Below, piece by piece: positions 15,974 through 25,726 of a DNA stretch of 64,000 bases. The position numbers were made by a program, and so were the translations under genes. Origin of the DNA: Paenisporosarcina antarctica. GTDB taxonomy: Bacteria > Bacillota > Bacilli > Bacillales_A > Planococcaceae. The first letter of the stretch is position 1. Every line of letters begins with the position of its first letter. The stretch lies in assembly GCF_004367585.1 (NCBI RefSeq), contig NZ_CP038015.1, positions 3,354,001 to 3,418,000 of the forward strand, written 5' to 3'. The notes under the pieces were generated by a model. The model was not told the origin of the DNA. It made no database searches and worked only from the letters and a program-made list of their open reading frames with translations.

Positions 15974-18088
15974 TTATACTTCCTTCCGATGACATACAAA
16001 AAGAGGATTAGGTACGCTTGTATACGAATAATCCTTTCCTTCCGGTTCCAACCTCATTTTTGTCAGTGCTTTATAATCTACTTTTTCCTGATAAAAAGCT
16101 GCTCTGTCTATACGGGCATTTTTAGCATATGTTGTGGTTTCAAGCCGATCAAAAACTGTTTCACAGATCACATGAATTTCCTGCCACAACTCTTCTTCTT
16201 TCAGTCCGAATTGTTGGCACACTTGCAATAACAGCTCTCCACAGTGATTTTGCAATACCGTATAAAAAACTTTGTTATGCATTTCTTTTAAACAATTTGT
16301 TGCTGTTGCTGAATTTGGATAAAATTCGGTTTGTAATCCTGATTGTTCGAGCCTGTTTAGATGGATTCTGCTACCTCCCCAGTCTCTGAACAGCATTCGA
16401 ACAGGGCGACCATTTTTGAACACCATCACACTGTTTTGCAAATGACCTTCCAGACCAATTCCATACTTTACCATGAGTGTCAGAAAGCCTGGCAGTGCAA
16501 TTGATGCATATTCGGAAACGAATTGAAACGCAGCATTTCGGAGGGAAGGTTCCTTACGTTCTTCTGCGTACTTCTCAATTAACTCAACAAGAATTGTTTT
16601 TTCGGTGATTGGTGATTGACCAAAAAGTGAGCTGCCAACGATAGCTACTTCGTCCAAGGTAACGAATGTTTCTACATTCTCCCGTAACACTGCAGATAAA
16701 TTCCTGTTCTTTAATTTTTGATTATCTGAAAGATCTCCTGTTTTGTTCAGTTTAAAATTAAAACCTGCGCATTCACATACTGGAACAAATGTCTTAGACA
16801 GCTCTTGTTCCCTCTCCATTACTAAACGAATAAGTCGTGTAATTACCGCAGCATTATTGGTCGTATTAGCCGATATAGAGCGGACAGTAGATGTCATTTG
16901 GCTGTTGATCGCTACTTTTATCGAGTGTTTAGTCCCTGCCTTCAGAGGCACTAAGGTTCTAAAAGAAGAGGTTGCCCCACTTGGAATCTTTAGACCATGT
17001 ATAGGTATGACTATTCGTTGTTGAATTTCAGTTTCATAAATATCAGGTATCGCATGTTCCATTTGCCAAGGATGCACTGGGACAAACACATAATCATTTA
17101 CTTGAAGTTGGCATTTTGCAAATTGTTTTTCGATTGTTCTTGGTAACTCTGGATACTCGTTAAAAAGAAAAGCATTTGCATTCTTTTCCTTCTCTTCTTC
17201 CTGTTTCCATTCTGCGTATTCTTTTCTAATCCCGACAAACTGTAAATCCGCTGCTCCATCAAATTCAGGGGAATAACGAAACACATCTTCTGGGTCCATG
17301 CCTACTTTCGTCTTCGTGCCTGGGTGGAGGTTATGTCCTTCAATACTTAGTTGTTCAAAAAATAGACTCGAATCAAATCCAGGGTCTTGTTTCTTTCTGA
17401 ACAAAACCCAATCAATTGTATTGGTAATTTCATGTTCTCCTGCTTTTTGCTGAAGTTCTTTTTTCTTCAGTTCCCAGTAGGCATAGGAAAGTGACAGATT
17501 CGCACTACCATTCGTTAATTCTTCCTCTAGTTTCACCCATGAGCTTTGCCCTTTTTCCTGGTAAGTCTGTTCTTTCTCACTCATAAAATGAAGCAGTTCC
17601 ACCGCGTTTTCAATTGGGTTAATTCCGAGTTCTGAAACTTGTAAAATCTGTCCATCTACTTCTGCCCGGTTAAACGCATAGGTTTGACCGACCGGAATCA
17701 TGAGAAAATTCTTCTCAGAAAGAGGATATAGTTTGTAAGTGTCACCATTTTTCAAGCCATATGTATGGAGTTCCTTCATTACTTTTTTCCAGTAATCATT
17801 AATGACTGGAACGTTTATTGCATAAGTAGTGTCCATCACGAACAAATCATATGAGTCTGACGTCAGCCCCATAATATCTTCACGTACCATCGATCCCGCC
17901 AGGCGCTTTAATATTCCTTGTCGTCCTTTTTCAACTGAGCATTCATAAGCAGGTGCCATGTCCGGGAAATTGTCCTTCAAGAAATGCAGAATGGTAAATT
18001 CATCACTGAATAAATGCTCCTGGCTGAAGGTCTTATCTTCTGTTGGGATCGTATTTATTTCAGGACGTTCTGTTGAAATTGTCGTCAT
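15974..18088 (-). CDS. IucA/IucC-family NIS siderophore synthetase (second in operon)
   Basis: A 704-residue non-ribosomal-peptide-independent siderophore synthetase that activates a carboxylate (usually citrate or a citryl intermediate) with ATP and joins it to an amine. Family motifs are HPGTKTKVGM, VHPWQMEH, PSGATSSFRTLVPL, HSIKVAINSQMTSTVRSI and HLQNSVMVFKNGRPVRMLFR, with a C-terminal FhuF-like region. The ATG at 18088 overlaps the upstream stop (ATGA) and has GGAGAG 8 nt before it, so the longer frame is not used. By analogy with SfaB/SfaD, the two synthetases would add two ornithine-like amines to citrates. Confidence 0.93.
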   Translation of the reverse strand: MTTISTERPEINTIPTEDKTFSQEHLFSDEFTILHFLKDNFPDMAPAYECSVEKGRQGILKRLAGSMVREDIMGLTSDSYDLFVMDTTYAINVPVINDYWKKVMKELHTYGLKNGDTYKLYPLSEKNFLMIPVGQTYAFNRAEVDGQILQVSELGINPIENAVELLHFMSEKEQTYQEKGQSSWVKLEEELTNGSANLSLSYAYWELKKKELQQKAGEHEITNTIDWVLFRKKQDPGFDSSLFFEQLSIEGHNLHPGTKTKVGMDPEDVFRYSPEFDGAADLQFVGIRKEYAEWKQEEEKEKNANAFLFNEYPELPRTIEKQFAKCQLQVNDYVFVPVHPWQMEHAIPDIYETEIQQRIVIPIHGLKIPSGATSSFRTLVPLKAGTKHSIKVAINSQMTSTVRSISANTTNNAAVITRLIRLVMEREQELSKTFVPVCECAGFNFKLNKTGDLSDNQKLKNRNLSAVLRENVETFVTLDEVAIVGSSLFGQSPITEKTILVELIEKYAEERKEPSLRNAAFQFVSEYASIALPGFLTLMVKYGIGLEGHLQNSVMVFKNGRPVRMLFRDWGGSRIHLNRLEQSGLQTEFYPNSATATNCLKEMHNKVFYTVLQNHCGELLLQVCQQFGLKEEELWQEIHVICETVFDRLETTTYAKNARIDRAAFYQEKVDYKALTKMRLEPEGKDYSYTSVPNPLFVCHRKEV

Positions 18089-20079
18089 GATTGAATCTCT
18101 CCATTCCATTTCATCAAGGGGTTCTGAACTTGGGTAAATGTGTAAGCGGTGATGTCCCCCTGCAGACGCATAGTCGTCAATGCTTTTAAATGTATCGTTG
18201 GCTGAAAAAGTTCGTACTCATCTGCCTCAGCCTGTTGTGCAATAGAAGAATCCTTCTTAAGGTCTTCAAATACAGCTTTACAAACGATCGCTACTTCCTC
18301 CCATAGCCTGTCCTCTTCTATTTCCAAAGATCGTACAAGGCATGTAATCAATTCGGCAAAATGGTTTTGAATCACGGAATACGAAATAATGTTTCTTAAC
18401 TGGTCTACTTGATCTGTGACGATCGATGAGCCTGGATAAAACTTCGCATCATACCCATGTTTCTCTAATCTTTCCGGCAAAATTCTGATACCACCGAAGT
18501 CCCTTAATAGAATACGTACCAGCTCGCCATTCCGAAAAACACTCACACTATTTTGCATATGTCCTTCTAAACTAATTCCATACCGAACCATTAACGTCAG
18601 AAATCCTGGTAGCGATGCCTCAGCATATTTCTGGATAAATAGAGAAGCTGCCTCTTTCTGATCTGACAACTGATAGTGGACAGCCAGTTCCTCAACCAGT
18701 TCAACGGCAATTAACTTACCGCTTATGGGTGACTCCGCAAGAAGCGCTGCAGCAGCCATCGGTATTTCATTTTCTTCTTTGATATGGTTCTCAGGATTCT
18801 CCCGTAAAAGTGATCCTAAATTCGCTTTAAATGTCCAGTTTTCTTCTTCTGACAGCGATTCTTTAAGTGATTTGTAATAAGCACCTGCCCGTTCCTGTAT
18901 TACTACAAAACGACCATCAAAATTATTCTCTTTTTCTAAAATGCTTGCCATTATTTTCGAAAGAATAGGTCCGTTCTCTACCGAATTGGGAGAAACGGTA
19001 CGAACAGCACTGGTAGTTTGAATATTGACCGCTGTTTTAATATGGTGCCTTCCCTGTCCGCGATTTTGGATGGGGGCTAACGAACGAAAAGAAACCAACG
19101 ACTGAGTAGGAATACGAAAACTTAAAATAGGAACGATTCTCTTCATCTCGATTTCTTCTTTGTACAAAGTAGGTAATGTATATTCAAACTGCCAAGGGTG
19201 AACGGGAATTACTTCAAACTGATCAACCTTCAATCCCAATATATGTAAAGTTTCATCCACAACGGAGTGTAATCCCTCATATTCTTGATATAAAAGGCTT
19301 GTAACGGATTGTTCATCGATTGATGTGGTGTGGCAATGCTTTTTCGAAACAGCTACAAATGCAACCTCCGGATTACCGCCCCACTCTGGTGAGTACTTGA
19401 TGACATCTGCAGTACTAACACCGAACTTAGTTTTGGTTCCTGGATGGAGTGGATGGCCTTCTACGACCCATTGTTCATAAAAAGCAAGAGGGCTGAACCT
19501 TTTATCGACTTTTTTCTGATGCATAACCCACTCAAGTGAAGTCTGAATATGCAATAAATGAGCAGTAGAAGTTAAGTCTTTTTTTCTTCGATCGGCACCT
19601 GTTAAGGCTAATGTGAAGTTAGCTGCCCCATTTAGAATCTCCAATTTAAAGCGATGATACTGTTCTGCTGTTGCTTCTTTTAATAAGCCTTCATTCCTTA
19701 ACAACTCAACAAGCTCCACGGGATGTAAGAGAATCTTAGAATACTGTTCATCTTGAACAAATAAATCACCATCTACATCAAATCGTCCCAGTGAATGCCA
19801 TTTTTTAATGTCAGCGTGAAGCACTTTTCCACTAGTTAGTTTTATGGAAATGCTGTTATCCATTCCTGTCAGCCATAAAATCCGCTCGTCATCTATTATT
19901 TGTTCTCTGATAAGTGCTTGAAAAAGACGTTGAGAGATTCCTCTTCTTCCTGCTTGCATATTTTTTATATAGGATTCTTCCAGATCAGATTCTTCCCGAT
20001 TAAGGTAATCCAACGTTTCGGATTCTTCATCACTCAAAAAATTTATCAGTTCTGTATTTTCAGTCTGGATCATAGTCAT
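18085..20079 (-). CDS. IucA/IucC-family NIS siderophore synthetase (first in operon)
   Basis: A 664-residue synthetase of the same family as the next gene. Motifs include HPGTKTKFGVS, VHPWQFEYTLP, IPTQSLVSFRSLAP, HHIKTAVNIQTTSAVRTVSPN and EGHMQNSVSVFRNGELVRILLRD. The ATG at 20079 was chosen over a TTG at 20097, because GAGAG is 5 nt upstream of it and inside the longer frame. It is the first gene of the operon, with a near-perfect Fur box 58-76 nt upstream of the start. Iron-repressed expression is therefore expected. A staphyloferrin A-like product is the best guess from the operon content. Confidence 0.93.
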   Translation of the reverse strand: MTMIQTENTELINFLSDEESETLDYLNREESDLEESYIKNMQAGRRGISQRLFQALIREQIIDDERILWLTGMDNSISIKLTSGKVLHADIKKWHSLGRFDVDGDLFVQDEQYSKILLHPVELVELLRNEGLLKEATAEQYHRFKLEILNGAANFTLALTGADRRKKDLTSTAHLLHIQTSLEWVMHQKKVDKRFSPLAFYEQWVVEGHPLHPGTKTKFGVSTADVIKYSPEWGGNPEVAFVAVSKKHCHTTSIDEQSVTSLLYQEYEGLHSVVDETLHILGLKVDQFEVIPVHPWQFEYTLPTLYKEEIEMKRIVPILSFRIPTQSLVSFRSLAPIQNRGQGRHHIKTAVNIQTTSAVRTVSPNSVENGPILSKIMASILEKENNFDGRFVVIQERAGAYYKSLKESLSEEENWTFKANLGSLLRENPENHIKEENEIPMAAAALLAESPISGKLIAVELVEELAVHYQLSDQKEAASLFIQKYAEASLPGFLTLMVRYGISLEGHMQNSVSVFRNGELVRILLRDFGGIRILPERLEKHGYDAKFYPGSSIVTDQVDQLRNIISYSVIQNHFAELITCLVRSLEIEEDRLWEEVAIVCKAVFEDLKKDSSIAQQAEADEYELFQPTIHLKALTTMRLQGDITAYTFTQVQNPLMKWNGEIQS

Positions 20080-20136
20080 TTCAACTCTCACTTTCAACTA
20101 TCGAATAATTTTTATTAATCAGTTCAAGATAACATT

Positions 20137-20155
20137 GATAATGATAATCGTTATC
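20137..20155 (-). promoter_or_regulatory. Fur box of the siderophore operon
   Basis: GATAATGATAATCGTTATC matches the 19-bp Fur consensus (GATAATGATAATCATTATC) at 18 of 19 positions. It lies 58 nt upstream of the first synthetase start, in the promoter region. Confidence 0.93.
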
Positions 20156-20302
20156 AATTACACTGGTAATGTTAAATGATTACAATACTCTTCGTCAACA
20201 TGCAAAAGTACCAGGAACTTAGACTACAAAAGTGTAATTTATCCCATTTTGTTGACGCTCCTACAACTATGGGTAAGCCCCGACATAGCTATTAACAAGC
20301 AT

Positions 20303-20343
20303 AAAAAATCCCCCAGCAAACAGAGTTTGTTGGGGGATTTTTT
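20303..20343. terminator. Strong bidirectional terminator-like hairpin
   Basis: AAAAAATCCCCCA pairs with TGGGGGATTTTTT, with a further CAAAC/GTTTG stem inside. No gene ends close by on the plus strand. On the minus strand it could shield the siderophore promoter from read-through of the pseudogenes at 20.7-22.6 kb. Confidence 0.8.
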
Positions 20344-20598
20344 CTAGAAAATTATCATTTTCAACCATCCACATTTCATAAAACTTCAAAACTTGTTTAA
20401 CTTAAATAAATCATTTTTAAAATAATTTTAATATAATGGTTTAAACATTGAGTAGCAATATGAAAGAAAAGGAGACATTTCGTTCAGTGCCCTCGAAATT
20501 CGAACGACTTTAAGGTTTTTAACTGTGCCATCTATCTATCTAACATATCAGGTGCCCACAAAAAACTCCTAATAACTATCAGTTATTGATAAAGTTAT

Positions 20599-20636
20599 GC
20601 TGAAATTAGGGACAGCCATTTCAGCCTCTTTTTTTT
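20599..20636 (+). terminator. Terminator-like hairpin in the 20.1-20.7 kb gap
   Basis: GCTGAAAT/ATTTCAGC stem followed by CC-TC-T8. No plus-strand gene upstream could be supported; the 20344-20598 stretch shows nothing recognisable. Confidence 0.55.
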
Positions 20637-20650
20637 GAAGCAATCTTAAA

Positions 20651-20686
20651 GAAAAAATCCAGTAACACTCTTAGTTACTGGATTTC
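20651..20686 (-). terminator. Terminator of the YheC/D-like pseudogene
   Basis: An 11-bp stem AATCCAGTAAC/GTTACTGGATT is followed on the minus strand by TTTTC, overlapping the end of the pseudogene. Confidence 0.75.
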
Positions 20687-21575
20687 TTCATCTAATCTAT
20701 ACGATTGAGGTGAATAATCAACACCGAAGGGTTCTTCGACAATTAGTTCACCACATATTTCCTTACTTTTCTCTAGTTCATCATTACTTTCAATACTAAA
20801 ACCTGCTAATGCGCTTGCGTAAAGAAATGGATTTCGTATTATTTCACCATATAATGTTGAATCTTCCATTATAGAGAAACTCCTATATCCATACCTATTA
20901 TTCATTTCCAATATCCAGACATGTAAATTATTATCTAGGATAAAGTCAACTGCTAGGTCCCCAAAGCAACCATATTGATCCAGAGCCTAGCATGTATCCC
21001 TACAAATATTTATAATCTTTTGTTCTAGTAACTCTAAATCATGTTGGTTTAGACTGAAAAGTTTCTCAAGAGCTTCTTTTCCAGGAAGTATATAGTCAAG
21101 ATGATGCAAATTGGTAGTAATGCTCCCTGGTTTAGCAAATCTAGCAATTAACCCAGTACACTTCCATTGTTTTGTTTCATCTTTTTGCATGTAAATCCGA
21201 AAATCAACATTTCTAGAATCATGCTTTACAGGAACTCCTTGCTGAATTATATATTTTCTATTCCTCTTTAATACACTTTCTATTATCGGGTGACTACCTA
21301 TAACTTCCACCTGTGTTGCTATATTTTTATCGTCAGTTATCTGTAGTATTTATTTCATAAAATAGGTCATCAGGAATGAAGACCTCGTCTCTTAAATTTC
21401 TAGAAAGGCCAATTACATCATCAGAAAGTTCGTCTAAGAATTGCACAGTTAGTTGTTTTTCCCAGGAACCGAAGTTAAAATTAATTTTTCCAGAAATGGC
21501 CATTTCCCCTCCTTGGAAATTTGTTGGAAAATAAATTTCATCTATCTCCTCGCTTGTTATCCATTTTATATACAA
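20675..21575 (-). pseudogene. YheC/YheD-type ATP-grasp pseudogene, copy B
   Basis: Remains of an endospore coat-associated YheC/D-like protein. An N-terminal piece (21575-21333, WITSEEIDEIYFPTNFQGG ... DEVFIPDDLFYEI) is out of frame with the rest. The middle of the ATP-grasp fold, roughly 100 residues or more by family expectation, is missing. The C-terminal piece (21310-20675) reads through RKYIIQQGVPVKHDSRNVDF, FGDLAVDFILDNNLHVWILE and MNNRYGYRSF but contains an in-frame TAG at about 20987. A deletion, a frame change and a stop together make it non-functional. It lies directly behind a second, differently broken copy. Confidence 0.85.
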
Positions 21576-22645
21576 GACTCTTTCCCCCTTTCTGCTAACT
21601 TGTGTGCATAATCCATCAATAATATAGTTGAATTAGAATAAATTCCATATTCTCCAGCATCGACTGCCATTCGATGCCCTGGATTTCGATGATTTATTTC
21701 AATGATCCATAGATGTTGATTCCTATCTAACCCCAAGTCAATTCCCAAATTCCCTAAATTCCCTTACACCCTCTGTAGTTTTCCATTTCCTTAGCAGCAT
21801 CTAAAGAGACTTGTGTCATCTTTTTTCTGATTTCAATAGCTTTATTATCTGATATTGACAATAAATTTTGAAATGCTAAATTTCCACTTCTCACGAAACC
21901 TATGTTACTCACGATTCCGTTTTCACTACCTTTTCGAGCGATTATACCTAATTCCTTCCAGTCTTCCATACCATCCTTTACCATAATTAATCTAAAATCA
22001 ATTGGACTATTTCCAACATATAAATCGATCACCTGTTGAATAATATATTTCCTCATTTTGCATTTGGGTTTAAAGAAAACCTCTAACTCTTCTTGATTTA
22101 AATATAATGAATTTTTTTCTCCTTCTGATAAAGACTAGTGTCCACTTTAAAGTTTACTGCTTGCTTAGAAACTTTAAAAATATCCTCCCCATAACTTCCA
22201 TTAATAGGTTTAATAATTCCTTCAATATATTTTCCAAGAAAACCGATAATATCTTGAAGACTATTAACTAATCGCGTGATCGGTAAATGTTTGCTTAGAT
22301 TTGAATTGGTTGACAGCCATTTATACATTTCCCATTTATTAAATGTAAATTATTGATCATTCTTCTACCTACTGTTTTTCTAAAAAAACTTTCCCATTTA
22401 CAATTTAAAGAGACTCGATTAATAATTGCATCAGGCATCGAAAAAGTTGATGGGTTCCACATTCCTTCATTGTATAAATACCCTTTAATCATTTGGTTAT
22501 CACGGTTTATTCCTTCAAGTGAAAAAGCTGCTACCTGACCTTTTGTATAGATTCCCCCTATGTCACTCAACTTATTAAGGGACTCTTTTAACTTCCTATC
22601 AGACTTAGAAACTAAAATTCCTATCACAAAAAAATTCTCAACCAC
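21566..22645 (-). pseudogene. YheC/YheD-type ATP-grasp pseudogene, copy A
   Basis: A second relic of the same family, broken by at least three frame changes into pieces at 22645-22295, 22328-22098, 22056-21754 and 21748-21566. Read together they give a nearly complete protein: an N-terminal beta domain (GGIYTKGQVAAFSLEGINRD), a linker (MYKWLSTNSNLSKHLPITR), a strand with IIKPINGSYGEDIF, then IIQQVIDLYVGNSPIDFRL and finally the ATP-grasp metal site LGIDLGLDRNQHLWIIEIN. The family acts in spore coat or envelope modification in Bacillus, of uncertain biochemistry. Confidence 0.85.
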
Positions 22646-23190
22646 GTCACTTTTTACAGCTTCCTCCTTTGAATTGCTTTTGTAATCAAAGTAGGTACGC
22701 TCCTTTTCTATTTAATCTCACATCCACTTCTTGTCCTAGATAAAAATTCTAAACTAGTAGACTAAAAAACTTTCCGCTTGGTATAATATATGTTTTCTAT
22801 TTAAGGAATAAATAGGCAGTAATCTCATATCTACTTTTTCTTTATAGAATTAATACTATCTTGCGTGATACCACAACCAGTCACTATTCTTAAACACATA
22901 AACAGATATAATTGACGAAAAGGAGGGAGAAATAGTGAGAATGCTTGTTTTTCCTTATTTCCCCTTTACTAGGGACGCAATAGTTCTTCTAGAAAATGCA
23001 AAAGCACGTACACATGACAAAGTCGTCAAGTGTACGTGCTTTTGGAGTAGTGTTGAATCTATTATTGAGTATTTGACATAAACTCACTGATCGAAGGATT
23101 GACTAGTAAGCATGGTTATCATATGAAATCACAACCCTACTGAATCATCAGCGTCCCTCGGTCAAAAATTTTCATGATTGTTTCTGTTCC
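22646..23190. other. Gene-free region with one hairpin
   Basis: Apart from a terminator-like hairpin at 23001-23043, only a 49-codon plus-strand frame starting at GTG 22935 behind AAGGAGGG is visible. It runs through that hairpin and resembles nothing known, so it may be the stump of a lost gene. Confidence 0.4.
23001..23043. terminator. Bidirectional terminator-like hairpin
   Basis: A perfect stem AAAGCACGTACAC/GTGTACGTGCTTT with a 16-nt loop. T-tracts are short on both sides. Confidence 0.65.
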
Positions 23191-23316
23191 ATGGACTACT
23201 TAAATGCTTCTGTCATTACCAATGAATTAATAGCGCGAAGCAACACCATAAAGTGGGCATACATGATAGACTATAGAATGCACAAAATTCATATTTTCAA
23301 GAGCGGGGGACAAGAC

Positions 23317-23508
23317 ATGATGATTGTAAGTTTTCTTTTAATCGGTTGGATCTTAAGTTGGTTTAAGTTTAATAACTTGTTCATTCAGGCAGTTAAAGAG
23401 CTGTTTAATAAGGAAATTTCTATTGCTAGTTATTACTTTGTGTTTTTTTGTGTTGGTACAATTGGCGACTTGATATTATTTATTAATGGAACATATAAGG
23501 TTACATAA
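23317..23508 (+). CDS. Small hypothetical membrane protein
   Basis: A 63-residue protein with two likely membrane segments (MMIVSFLLIGWILSW and YYFVFFCVGTIGDLILFI) joined by an amphipathic stretch. The ATG at 23317 was picked because GCGGGGG lies 7 nt upstream; the frame extends 42 codons further upstream without a better start. It matches no family I recognise. It stands alone between a pseudogene region and the convergent flavin reductase gene. Confidence 0.5.
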   Translation: MMIVSFLLIGWILSWFKFNNLFIQAVKELFNKEISIASYYFVFFCVGTIGDLILFINGTYKVT

Positions 23509-23611
23509 ATCTACTAGATTAACAGGGGTCGTTGATAGGTGGCACCCATCTTAGAACTCTTCCCTTTAACAGGAATAGTAGTTTTTTCAAGAATTCCTTT
23601 TTACTTCTGTT

Positions 23612-24178
23612 TCAAAAATCATATGTCGCTTCTTTTGCTTCTCGCATTTTTGTATACGTTTTTGTTAACACAACCGTATCCTCAACTAAACGCTCAATTC
23701 GAAATAAGACGTCATCATTCACAATTTCCTTACGCTGGAAGTCTTTTTCCTCTATAAATACATACGTTTGGACAATCTGTGCTTTCATATAAGCCAAAAT
23801 CGGCTTTAACTGTTGCTCCGCAATTAAATAATGCTTTGGTGATCCAGCTGTTACTAGCATACTCACGACTTTATCGCGAAATGCATTAACCGGTAGTAAA
23901 TCGAAAATATTCTTTAATGTCGCTGGAATAGATGCTTGAAAAATAGGTGTCCCCATAATAATCGCATCTGCTTCCATAATTTTTCTAGTCACGAATCCCG
24001 TATCGCCTTCATATTCCAAGTAATTGCGTCCATCACTAAACTGAACATGATAGTCTGCTAAATCTAATAAAGTCACTTCAACGTCTGGATATTTCTTAAT
24101 GAGATCTTTTACCATATAGTTCATGGAAGTGCGTGTTTTTGACCCCACAATTGAACCAGACAAACCGACAATTTTCAT
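23612..24178 (-). CDS. NADPH-dependent FMN reductase
   Basis: A 188-residue flavodoxin-fold reductase of the SsuE/azoreductase type. The N-terminal phosphate loop GLSGSIVGSKTRTSMNYM binds FMN, and MGTPIFQASIPATLKNIFDLLP is the conserved second flavin-binding loop. It would supply reduced FMN to the luciferase-like monooxygenase encoded immediately upstream (12 nt between the stop and the chosen ATG). The ATG was chosen for GAGGTG 6 nt before it; a GTG three codons earlier is possible. A divergent HxlR regulator gene lies beyond the monooxygenase, suggesting redox or electrophile control. Confidence 0.9.
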   Translation of the reverse strand: MKIVGLSGSIVGSKTRTSMNYMVKDLIKKYPDVEVTLLDLADYHVQFSDGRNYLEYEGDTGFVTRKIMEADAIIMGTPIFQASIPATLKNIFDLLPVNAFRDKVVSMLVTAGSPKHYLIAEQQLKPILAYMKAQIVQTYVFIEEKDFQRKEIVNDDVLFRIERLVEDTVVLTKTYTKMREAKEATYDF

Positions 24179-24190
24179 GTTAAGCACCTC

Positions 24191-25249
24191 TTATTTTTTC
24201 GCTGTATATTTTTTAATTGCTGGCAAAATTTCAGTACCAATGAGCTCAATATTTTTTACTAGTTTTTCATATGGCACACCACCAAAATCCATTTGCGCGA
24301 TATAACGCTGGTGACCAAATAGCTCATGTTGATAGAGTATTTTTTCAATGACTTGCTGTGGACTACCAATATTCATCACATCACGCGAATCTGCCCCTTG
24401 TGCAAAATGTTGCTTCGGATAACCCTGTCCGTTTATTAACTGCATTCCTTGGTTAATGTGAGGATATGCCTCGCTTTGTGCCTGCTGAGTGGTTTCTGCA
24501 ACATGGAAAAAGCCCGCTGTTGCTATCGGAAGGGTCGCTGTATCAAACCCACTTCTCTTTGCAGCCTCCCGGTAAGCATCAATTGTTGCCTTAAAACTTG
24601 TAGCAGGTCCGCCTAAAGTGGCCAGGAACATTGGGACACCAGCATTGCCAGCCTTAATCGCACTTGCAGCATGCCCTCCAACTGCACGCCAAATAGGCAT
24701 TGAACCGTTTTGGGGACGCGGTATCACTCTCGCGTTATTTAATGGAGCACGGAAATCCCCACTCCAATTGACTACTTCTTCTTTACTAATCTTTAATAAC
24801 AACTCAAATTTTTCTTCATATAACTCTTCATAGTCACGTACGTCATAGCCTAATAAATCAAACAGACCAATTCTCGAAGCACGGCCTGCAATAATCTCTG
24901 CACGCCCCCTCGAAATCAAATCAATCGTCGAAAAATCCTCAAACACTCGAACTGGATCGGATGTACTAATGATTGTGGAAGAGCTGGCGATTTTAATTTT
25001 ACTAGTCGCCTGGGCAATGGCTGCTAACACAACTGAATGCGCTTGCGTCGCAAAATACTCCTGATGGCTTTCACCAACACTAAAAAAATCAATGCCTACT
25101 TGCTCCGCTAGTTTTGCTAAGTCAATGATTTCATGAATACGCTGCTGTGCAGAAATGCGTTCTCCTGTAAGTGGATGTGGGATATGGTCCCCTAGTGTAT
25201 AAAGTCCAAATTCTAAACCTTCACTTTGATCAATTCTATAATTTTCCAT
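24191..25249 (-). CDS. Luciferase-like (LLM-class) flavin-dependent monooxygenase
   Basis: A 352-residue bacterial-luciferase-fold oxidoreductase. Typical segments are LEFGLYTLGDHIPHP at the N-terminus, DFFSVGESHQEYFATQAHSV, a conserved core IKIASSSTIISTSDPVRVFEDFSTIDLISRGRAEIIAGR and VPMFLATLGG. It oxidises an unknown organic substrate with reduced FMN and oxygen. The paired FMN reductase gene directly downstream makes a two-component monooxygenase likely. Substrate (sulfonate, aldehyde or xenobiotic) cannot be told. Its promoter shares a 120-bp interval with the divergent HxlR gene. Confidence 0.9.
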   Translation of the reverse strand: MENYRIDQSEGLEFGLYTLGDHIPHPLTGERISAQQRIHEIIDLAKLAEQVGIDFFSVGESHQEYFATQAHSVVLAAIAQATSKIKIASSSTIISTSDPVRVFEDFSTIDLISRGRAEIIAGRASRIGLFDLLGYDVRDYEELYEEKFELLLKISKEEVVNWSGDFRAPLNNARVIPRPQNGSMPIWRAVGGHAASAIKAGNAGVPMFLATLGGPATSFKATIDAYREAAKRSGFDTATLPIATAGFFHVAETTQQAQSEAYPHINQGMQLINGQGYPKQHFAQGADSRDVMNIGSPQQVIEKILYQHELFGHQRYIAQMDFGGVPYEKLVKNIELIGTEILPAIKKYTAKK

Positions 25250-25369
25250 TCATCTTATCCCCCTTCAATTACCTACTTATATCGTTAGTATAAGTCGTAA
25301 GAACATTTAATGTAAGTACATACTTTTAAGTGGTATAGTATACAAAAGGATACTTAGGAGGAAATGAAG

Positions 25370-25726
25370 ATGGACATTCAGCCAGAATTATGCAAAGTAG
25401 ACGATGCTCTTGGGATATTAGTGGGGAAGTGGAAACCGATAATTTTATTAACCCTTTTGAAGGAAGGAACGAAAAGATTCAGCGATTTAAAACGAAGTGT
25501 GCCTGGAATCACTCAAAAAATGTTAACTAACCAATTGCGTGATTTGGAAGATGAGGACATTATTACACGTAAAGTGTATGCCCAGGTACCTCCAAAAGTA
25601 GAGTATTCGATGACGGAATATGGAAAAAGCTTAGAACCTATTTTAATAGCTATGCATGAATGGGGAACAGCACACACATTGCATAAAATGAGAAAAATTA
25701 GTACACAAAGTTTAGACATGGAATGA
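25370..25726 (+). CDS. HxlR-family transcriptional regulator
   Basis: A 118-residue winged-helix regulator (LGILVGKWKPIILLTLLKEGTKRFSDLKRSVPGITQKMLTNQLRDLE). It has a single cysteine, at residue 8 just before the first helix (PELCKVDDAL), at the position used for thiol-based sensing by YodB/CatR/HypR-type members. It is divergent from the luciferase-like monooxygenase and FMN reductase pair and probably represses or activates it in response to electrophiles or oxidants (inference). The second ATG was chosen because GGAGG is 8 nt before it but only 2 nt before the first. Confidence 0.9.
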   Translation: MDIQPELCKVDDALGILVGKWKPIILLTLLKEGTKRFSDLKRSVPGITQKMLTNQLRDLEDEDIITRKVYAQVPPKVEYSMTEYGKSLEPILIAMHEWGTAHTLHKMRKISTQSLDME

